A stretch of DNA of 64,000 bases. Source: Dryomyza anilis. Taxonomy: Eukaryota; Arthropoda; Insecta; Diptera; Dryomyzidae. Below the pieces are notes generated by a model. That model had not been told where the DNA came from. It worked only from the letters and a program-made list of their open reading frames with translations, and did not search any database. The DNA is taken from NCBI GenBank assembly GCA_951804985.1, contig OX638130.1:106528040-106592039 (forward strand), written 5' to 3'. A program made the position numbers and the translations under genes. Position 1 is the stretch's first letter. Each line of letters starts with the position of its first letter. Below, in pieces: positions 57,621 to 64,000 of this stretch.

Positions 57621-57883
57621 ATATCGTCGTTGTAGAACTAAAAGTCACCAACTACATTTTCAAAATGACAATTATTCATTTACAAAAATCTTTATATATC
57701 TTACAAATTCTGATCGAAGAGCTCAATATTTGTACCTAATAATCAGAAAATGTGAATCTATCAATTGGTATTTCAACTTTAAAAATCTATCAATTACTTT
57801 TTGTAATAATTACCAACAAAGTTGAAATTTACGATTTTCATAAAAATGTATTTGGTGACTTTTAGTTCTACAGCGAAGATATT
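57621..57883 (-). mobile_element. D-family element (D3)
   Basis: The left end ATATCGTCGTTGTAGAACTA and right end TTAGTTCTACAGCGAAGAT are inverted; subterminal AGTCACCAACTACATTTTC mirrors AAATGTATTTGGTGACTTT. The interior ATCAATTGGTATTTCAACTT is in reverse relative to D1. Confidence 0.88.
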
Positions 57884-59025
57884 TAAATTTTAAAAGATAC
57901 TGATTTGTTGTCTTGTTAATCATGAGCAGGCGCATTTTTTCTTTATTTTGACACCATCTTCCCAACGCTTCTCGTTTTTCGAATATTAACCTTACTAATT
58001 ACAAATTTTGACGTACCGCGTGAATGCTTACGAATGATCCTCAAGCATGCACATTTGAGAAAAATTTTCTAAAAGGTCTTACGACAGAAATACAAATACC
58101 ATACCATACCATACCACAAAAGACCTAACCCAAAAAATCTACCCGTTTTTTTGATGCTAACTACTAAAAAAAACCCCGAAATGTTATTGAAAAAATTCAT
58201 AAAATATTATTTTAATTCAAATTTTGTATAGTTTGTACTTTTTTTGTAGGTACCTAGTATAAAATTAAGAAACAAAATTCCATGTCATTAAAGAATTGGC
58301 ACCTATGGTATGTAGTTCATGTTTGATTTCACAACATCTTTAGAAAAATCTCTAGAAATTACATACACAAAATTCTTGTTTTTATTTTGACTGTAGAAGT
58401 GATTAAAATTAAGTGCAAAAATTCAAAGTAAAATAACGAAGTGAAAATAGAACCCGCGCGTACATCGAAATTTTCGAGTGGCGCCGATTAGAAGAAGTAA
58501 TTGGCGTAAATTATTAATTGCAAAAGCCTTCGCATATACCAAACACGTACACAAACTCACATTACTCATTTCATCGACTATTTGACTCATTAAATGTAAG
58601 CGCAAAAATGTTCACACATTTTATAATACATCCGAGATTTTTAGTTTTCTACTGCTATTTTATGGGTTTACCAGAGATTTTCCATCCAGCACGGAAAGAT
58701 GAACGACGACGACGACGACACGTTGTGCAGGGAGTTTTGTCAACTTTAAAATTAGTTTTTGCTTTGGTATTTTCCTTGTTCACACTTTTAATTCGCTTAA
58801 AATTGCAACGCAACACAAAGAACACACACAAAATGTAACCCAATTGAAAATTATATTTTGTAAAAATGTTGGACGCACATTTTATTTAAAATTTATTTTA
58901 CATTGAAAATTTCTCTTACACGATATTTAAACATTTATCACATCAATATCACAATATTTTTCGAAGCAGCCTCGAACTATTATTTGTTTTTCTTTAATAT
59001 CGTTCCAAGAACATTCTCGTACCGA
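57884..59025. other. Noncoding DNA
   Basis: A short (ATACC)n run lies at 58099-58119. GTGGCGCCGATTAGAAGAAG at 58480 is a SINE-2 tail fragment. 58400-58830 has normal complexity and overlapping frames on opposite strands, none with domains. Confidence 0.45.
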
Positions 59026-59027
59026 TA

Positions 59028-59260
59028 AAACTCCTATTGAACTAATCGATATGTCCGTTGTCCGATTGAACTCAATTTTAAACTCAAAACTACCTGAGTA
59101 AAAGCCAAATCGGAAACCAAATTTCTTAGCATTCGGACGTGTATTTATCAAATTATAGTGGAAACGGACAGGACACATAGACAGACGGACATGACTGAAT
59201 CGTCTTAGAAAGTGATGCTGATCAAACTTTTCCATACTGGCCTTACTAAGCACAGAAAAA
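59028..59260 (-). mobile_element. mini-me-like element, partial
   Basis: On the minus strand it reads TTTGATCAGCATCACTTTCT, AAGACGATTCAGTCATGTCC and GTCTGTCTATGTGTCC, i.e. the core and (GTCY)n of 15.2-16.7 kb. A 117-codon minus-strand frame overlaps it but is repeat-derived. Confidence 0.65.
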
Positions 59261-59407
59261 AAAATCATAAATATAACCACAAAGGTACATCAATACAATT
59301 AAATTTTTGCTGAAACTGCAAAGACTAAATTATTAATGGCATAAGCATTAATTTCTTCATATCAGCAATCGCATTTGCTGGCAACAGCTATTGCCGCGAC
59401 GCGTCGG

Positions 59408-59556
59408 TGGTGTGTGTATTCACTTATATTGGTGTGAGTATTCGCTTGCATTGGTGTGAGTATTCGCTTTCATTGGTGCGAGTATTCGCTTATATTTGTG
59501 TGAGTATTCGCTTATATTGGTGTGAGTATTCGCAGGCATTGGTGTGAGTATTCGGT
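59408..59556 (+). repeat. 22-bp minisatellite, ~7 units
   Basis: GGTGTGAGTATTCGCTTGCA and variants repeat at 22-bp spacing (59431, 59453 and onward). It is notably G+T-rich on this strand compared with its surroundings. Confidence 0.92.
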
Positions 59557-61074
59557 TTTAATTGTATTGATTAAATATTTAATCATATTAATTAATAAAT
59601 TAATTGAATTTAAATTAAAGGAAAACAGCACATCTATGAAAAAATATTATATATTATTTTTTATTTGATATATTTCATACATTTTAATTACTTTACTTAT
59701 TACTTTACTTGTTCAAAGTTTGAACCCCGTTCACGTCACCAATAGTGCTTTAATAATGAAAAGAAAATAAATTATGGCATAGTTTTCTACTGGGCATGGT
59801 AAAAAAAGAAGAACCCAAACACATATCTAAAATGTACGCCGAAAAAAACAACGAATTTAAAACAAAGGCTAATAAAATATACTTAATTATTTTTGAAAAC
59901 TGCGAATTTTTGCAACGGAATTTTTAGTTGCAAAATAAATTTCAATTAAAAACAATTGTTTTGCTGACGTTTGTTGTTGATGATGTTTTTGTTGTTATTA
60001 TTATTATTATTCTTGCGGCAGGCATTGCACCAAAAAAGTTGGCACAATTTTTCATTGGTTTTGTTATTGTTCTACATATTTTTTTGTTGTTTTTACTATT
60101 ATTTGTTTGTTATACTCACTGCATATTTTACGAATTTTACCAAACCCAACAAACCAAAATCGCGCGCGCGCTTTACAATGAATTATGCGGCAACAAAGAA
60201 TAACCAAAAAAAAAAAAAAAAACACCAAATAGTTACCGTGGGTGCAAAAAATTCGCGTGAATTTCGAAATATTATACCAAAAGTGGCGCCTTAAATGGAA
60301 TTCAAAAAAACTACTGGAAAGGCAGTATTAAAAAAATTAAAGCTTCAATAATGCGGAAGTTTAAAAAGCAGTTGTGCGGTATAACAGACAAATTATGTTG
60401 CAATATGTACCCAGTATACCACGATTTGGAGTCTTTGTATCATTTACAAGTATAATTTGAAAAAAAGTTCAATTGTTATTCGGAAATTATATTTGAAATT
60501 CAAAATATATCAATTGTATTTAAGAAATTTCGTATCATTTTAAAAATACATCAATCGACATTCATAACATTTTATTTGTTATTCGGAATCTATCAATTGA
60601 AAATCATAATTTTTCGTTTAAAATTCAGAAAACTATAAATTGGTGTTTTCTGAGTGTCAAATAGAGAAATCAAATCTATCAATTCATATTTCGTGAGTGT
60701 CAAATGGAAAAATATGAATTTAAATAAATATTTTCGGAATTCCAAATGAATAGTTATGAATATCAAAATATATTATCAAATGACATTTCTTAATGACAAT
60801 TGATATATTTTGATATTCAAATGGAATTTCTGAATTATAATAAATCTGAATTTAATAAAAACAAAATATCTCGGAATTACCTTGAACAATTTTCGAAATG
60901 GCTTCGATATAAAAATTCGATCTCATTCTTATATCGAATCTAACTTTATACATTTTTAGTATTTAATTGTTTCGAACATTATTCGAAGTATCTACATTTA
61001 TTGATATAATATCAGTGTGTGAACTGATTTCGAAACGAATGGGAATAGACTTTTAGCGTATTCAGTATGAATTT
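59557..61074. other. Noncoding DNA
   Basis: A+T-rich; 59930-60300 has normal complexity and two overlapping frames, one leucine-rich by chance of CTG/TTG runs. An alternating CG run lies at 60161-60171. 60430-60900 is rich in TCAATTG/AAATTC pieces. Confidence 0.45.
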
Positions 61075-61985
61075 GTCAAGAAAATATTAGTTTTTCATTA
61101 ACTAAATTAGTCCGAAAAAAATAAGTCCGAAAAAAAAATTTGTCAAAAAAAAAATTGTACGAAAAAAAAAGAATTGTCCGAAAAAAAATTGTCCGAAAAA
61201 AAAATTGTTCGAACATTTTTACGAAAAAAATGTATCCAAAAAAATTGGTCCAAAAAAATTAGTCCGAAAAAAATTAGTCTGAAAAAAATAAACCCGAAAA
61301 ATAAAATTTGTCCGAAAAAAAATTAGTATAAAAAAAATAAAAAAGTATTCAGTATGAATTTGTCAAAAAATAATAGTTTTTCATTAATAAAATTAGTCCG
61401 AAAAAAATAAGTCCGAAAAAAAAGAATTGTACGAAAAAAAAAGAATTGTCCGAAAAAAAATTGTTCGAAATATTTTACGAAATAAAATGTATCCAAAAAA
61501 AAATTAGCCCGAAAAAAATAAACTCGAAAAATAAAATTTGTCCGAAAAAAATTTAGTTTAAAAAATAAAAAATTCCGAAAAAAAATGAAAAAAAAAAATG
61601 TCCATAAAAAATTAGTCCGAAAAAAATTTTGTTCCAAAATTTTTACAAACAAAAACTGTATCAAAAAAAAAAAAATGTCCAAAAAATATTTGTCCGAAAT
61701 AAATAAACCCGAAAAATAAAATTTGTCCGAAATAAAATTAGTCCGAAAAAAAATGTATCTAAAAAAAAGAGTCAAAAAAATATTAGTCCGAAAAAAATTA
61801 GTCCGAAAAAATCAGTCCGAATAAAAACATTTGTCCCAAAAAAATGATCCAAAAAAAAGATGTCAAAAAAATTTGTTCGAAAATTTTTACGAAAAAATAA
61901 ACCCGAAAAGTAAAAAAAAAAGAAAAGAAAAGAAAAAAAATTAGTCTTAAAAAAATTTGTCCGAAAAAAAAATGTTAACGAAAAA
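61075..61985 (+). repeat. Degenerate (TTAGTCCGAAAAAAA)n array
   Basis: Units of ~15 bp, AATTAGTCCGAAAAAA or AAATTGTCCGAAAAAA, with variable A-runs. A larger duplication is visible: TATTCAGTATGAATTTGTCA occurs at both 61058 and 61347. The 150-codon minus-strand frame is an array artefact. Confidence 0.85.
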
Positions 61986-62059
61986 TTGGTAAAAAAAAAT
62001 TTTTTTTTTTTTTTTTTTTTTTTTTCAAATATTGAAATTTCAAAATTTTTATTTCAAAT

Positions 62060-62525
62060 CAAATATTTCAAATATTCAAATATTCAAATATTCAAATATT
62101 CAAATATTCAAATATTCAAATATTCAAATATTCAAATATTCAAATATTCAAATATTCAAATATTCAAATATTCAAATATTCAAATATTCAAATATTCAAA
62201 TATTTCAAATATTTCAAATATTTCAAATATTTCAAATATTTCAAATATTTCAAATATTTCAAATATTTCAAATATTTCAAATATTTCAAATATTTCAAAT
62301 ATTTCAAATATTTCAAATATTTCAAATATTTCAAATATTTCAAATATTTCAAATATTTCAAATATTTCAAATATTTCAATATTTCAAATATTTCAAATAT
62401 TTCAAATATTTCAAATATTTCAAATATTTCAAATATTTCAAATATTTCAAATATTTCAAATATTTCAAATATTTCAAATATTTCAAATATTTCAAATATT
62501 TCAAATATTTCAAATATTTCAATAT
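62060..62525 (+). repeat. (AAATATTC)n then (AAATATTTC)n array
   Basis: An 8-bp unit, CAAATATT, runs from ~62066 to ~62200, then a 9-bp unit, TTTCAAATA, continues to ~62525 with one 8-bp slip near 62377. Frames are open on both strands for over 100 codons purely because of the unit sequence. Confidence 0.97.
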
Positions 62526-62527
62526 AT

Positions 62528-62765
62528 AACATATTTTATTATTTGAATATTAGAAATATTGGAAAATTTGAAATTTTTGAAATTTTTGAAATATTTCAAA
62601 TATTTCAAATATTTCAAATATTTCAAATATTTCAAATATTTCAAATATTTCAAATATTTCAAATATTTCAAATATTTCAAATATTTCAAATATTTCAAAT
62701 ATTTCAAAAATTTCAAAAATTTCAAATTTTCCAATATTTCAAATATTCAAATAATAAAATATGTT
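62528..62765. repeat. Long hairpin (66-bp arms) enclosing a (TTTCAAATA)n block
   Basis: 62528-62593 is the reverse complement of 62700-62765 with one visible mismatch (TATTAG versus the complement of CAAATA). Landmarks are AACATATTTTATTATTTG and CAAATAATAAAATATGTT at the outer ends. The loop is about 12 units of the 9-bp repeat. Confidence 0.93.
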
Positions 62766-63190
62766 ATCGAAAAAATAAATATAACTTTTAAATAAATATA
62801 ACTTATTATTAATAAAAAGTTATAATTATAAATAAAAATTTTAATAAACATTTAACTAATTTTTGCAAGAATAATATAAGAAATAGTTAACAAAAACTAC
62901 TTGAGAACTGAGAAATATGGCAAAAAATGAACGAAACATAAATATTTTGATAGAAATTTGTTTTGACGAATAGCATTCTTCAATATGATGTACATATATA
63001 TTGTATTTAATGTATTTGTTCATTAATATGATGAAACGTTGACTTCACATACACTTCATCATATTGTAGAACACTTTTTCGGTCAGTTATAAAATTCATA
63101 ATGAATTTATGACATTGAAGTTTTGTAGTTATCAATAATATGAATCGTTCTTCAATACATCAATATGAAGATGATTTTATTTTCTGTGTA

Positions 63191-63786
63191 TGCGTTCGAC
63201 TTTTTGCAAATATTAAATTATTTAATTTTCTTTAAAATGTGTGGATTAAAGTTGTTCTAAGGCTTAATACGTGCATGTAAAACAGTGTAAAACCCAAACT
63301 TTCTTGTACGTCTATTCATCTACATCGAATTTCTGAGAAATGTATATGCTAAACACGCACAAAATAAAGTCACAGAAATATTCTACACAACCATTGACCA
63401 TTTCCAAGAATTGACTTGTGCCCCCAAATGTTTGTATACCCAAATAATTTAAGATATTCTAAGAGTACATAATTTATCCCAGCTTACAAAACATTTAACA
63501 TACTCCAACTCCGTTTTTTCTAAACCCATTCCAGTAGTTCATCTTTACATTGTATGGCTTTAATTTAGCTAATGTCTAGATCTACACCTTATAGTGTGTG
63601 TGTGTCTCTATTGACAGGCAAGCACGACATCGTGCGTTTATATCCTTTTATTTACCACCCCTTCGCGAATTATCAGAACTTTAGTTTTGTCAAACTATCC
63701 AATGTCATCGTTTCCTGCTTTTCCCATAATTTATCTTGAGCAACTTAGAGCTAACGTACCATGCATTCCATCGGCATCTTAGCTTT
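63191..63786. other. Noncoding DNA
   Basis: Normal-complexity spacer (63250-63780) with a short (GT)n at 63595. No open frame or repeat supported. Confidence 0.45.
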
Positions 63787-64000
63787 TATACACGGAAAAA
63801 ATTGTTTACGGATGATTTATGAATAAGGTGTTCATAAAACATATTTTTATTTAATTTTGTAATTTATGAGTTATATTCATGAATTATGTATAATACTAAA
63901 ACAAAATTAAATTTTATGCATAAAAAATTGTAAATCATTATGTATTTATTATGAATATAAATGATAAATTTAACAATTTATATAAAAAAATATGAATATT
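63787..64000 (-). mobile_element. H-family element, cut by window end (H2)
   Basis: TATACACGGAAAAAATTG begins an inverted copy of 22128-22388, with shared GATGATTTATGAATAAG, TTCATGAATTATGTATAATA and TTATGTATTTATTATGAATA. The far end lies outside the window. Confidence 0.75.

Larger units (their letters stand above)
61075..63188 (+). mobile_element. L-family element or remnant with giant arrays (L4)
   Basis: The right part, 62965-63188, matches L2 (CAATATGATGTACATATATA, CACATACACTTCATCATATT, TTTTTCGGTCA) and ends TTTTCTGTG followed by TA (63189-63190). Leftward are (TTAGTCCGAAAAAAA)n, (TTTCAAATA)n and a hairpin. I cannot find the left terminus, so the boundary at 61075 is the start of the array only. 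Confidence 0.65.

Noticed and set aside
59928..60294. Leucine-rich frames suggesting a membrane protein
   Set aside because: Two overlapping frames arise from TTG/TTA/ATT runs; no start context or homology supports either.
61986..62546. 186-codon frame of SNI/FQI/KYS repeats
   Set aside because: It is a direct translation of the 8-9-bp array, and the opposite strand and other frames are equally open.

Overview
This window looks like a gene desert from a nuclear insect genome, most likely a higher fly (brachyceran or calyptrate Diptera). The evidence is the very A+T-rich base composition, mariner-derived MITEs, tRNA-derived SINEs with pol III A and B boxes, and repeats of the dipteran mini-me type carrying (GTCY)n tracts. 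The fly assignment is inference from repeat types. No open frame here looks like a conserved protein. The longest frames (up to 186 codons) are translations of tandem arrays or poly(A/T)-rich repeats. I therefore call no CDS, no functional tRNA or rRNA and no CRISPR.

What can be supported is a dense, nested repeat landscape. I give families letter names local to this window. A is a ~220-bp MITE with CACCCAGAAA ends and TA flanks (six near-complete copies plus fragments). B is a ~570-690-bp element with CACTACTCAACA ends (seven copies or parts, plus fragments). C is a ~715-bp element with 35-bp inverted repeats containing GCCAAAGGGGCGAA (two copies). D is a ~280-bp element with long inverted ends (three copies). 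E is a ~1.1-kb foldback element with ~500-bp arms (two copies). G is a ~600-bp MITE with CACACAAAA ends (one copy). H is a ~260-bp element (two copies, one cut by the window end). L is a 1-2-kb element with CACAGAAA ends that carries expanded A/T-rich arrays (four copies). M is a foldback MITE built from the 5' end of a mariner transposon, transposase start codon included (four copies). Tandem arrays include satellites of about 182 bp (9 units), 172 bp (about 6), 153 bp (7) and a degenerate ~180 bp (3), and minisatellites of 15-23 bp.

Layout. 0-7.4 kb: A/B fragments, a 120-bp repeat split by a SINE, a region of degenerate 15-mers, L1 and a 20-bp minisatellite with two A insertions. 7.4-13.8 kb: a B copy, the 2-kb L2 element and a G+C-richer conserved-looking block. 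13.8-19 kb: B3 with M1 inside, a near-identical ~330-bp direct repeat bracketing two mini-me-like elements, then a 153-bp satellite interrupted by an A MITE. 19-30 kb: degenerate arrays, abutting C/D/H elements and a 21-bp minisatellite with an inserted SINE. 30.3-31.7 kb: a strongly T-rich strand. 32.4-41 kb: dispersed copies of a 14-mer related to GCCTAAAAGTATGC, and a composite repeat holding the 182-bp satellite. 41.8-47 kb: the 172-bp satellite, L3, and C2 with A7 inside. 49-58 kb: nested M, B, E, G and D elements. 59-63.2 kb: a mini-me fragment, a 22-bp minisatellite, and L4 with a (TTTCAAATA)n array beside a 66-bp-arm hairpin. The end holds part of an H element.

There are no genes to form a pathway. 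The informative content is the order of insertion: M into D, M into B, A into a satellite and A into C. These nestings reveal target-site duplications and relative ages. Stretches between named repeats are A+T-rich noncoding DNA. A few richer blocks (13.1-13.45, 31.75-32.1, 33.0-33.35 and 58.4-58.8 kb) could be regulatory, but sequence inspection alone cannot show that.
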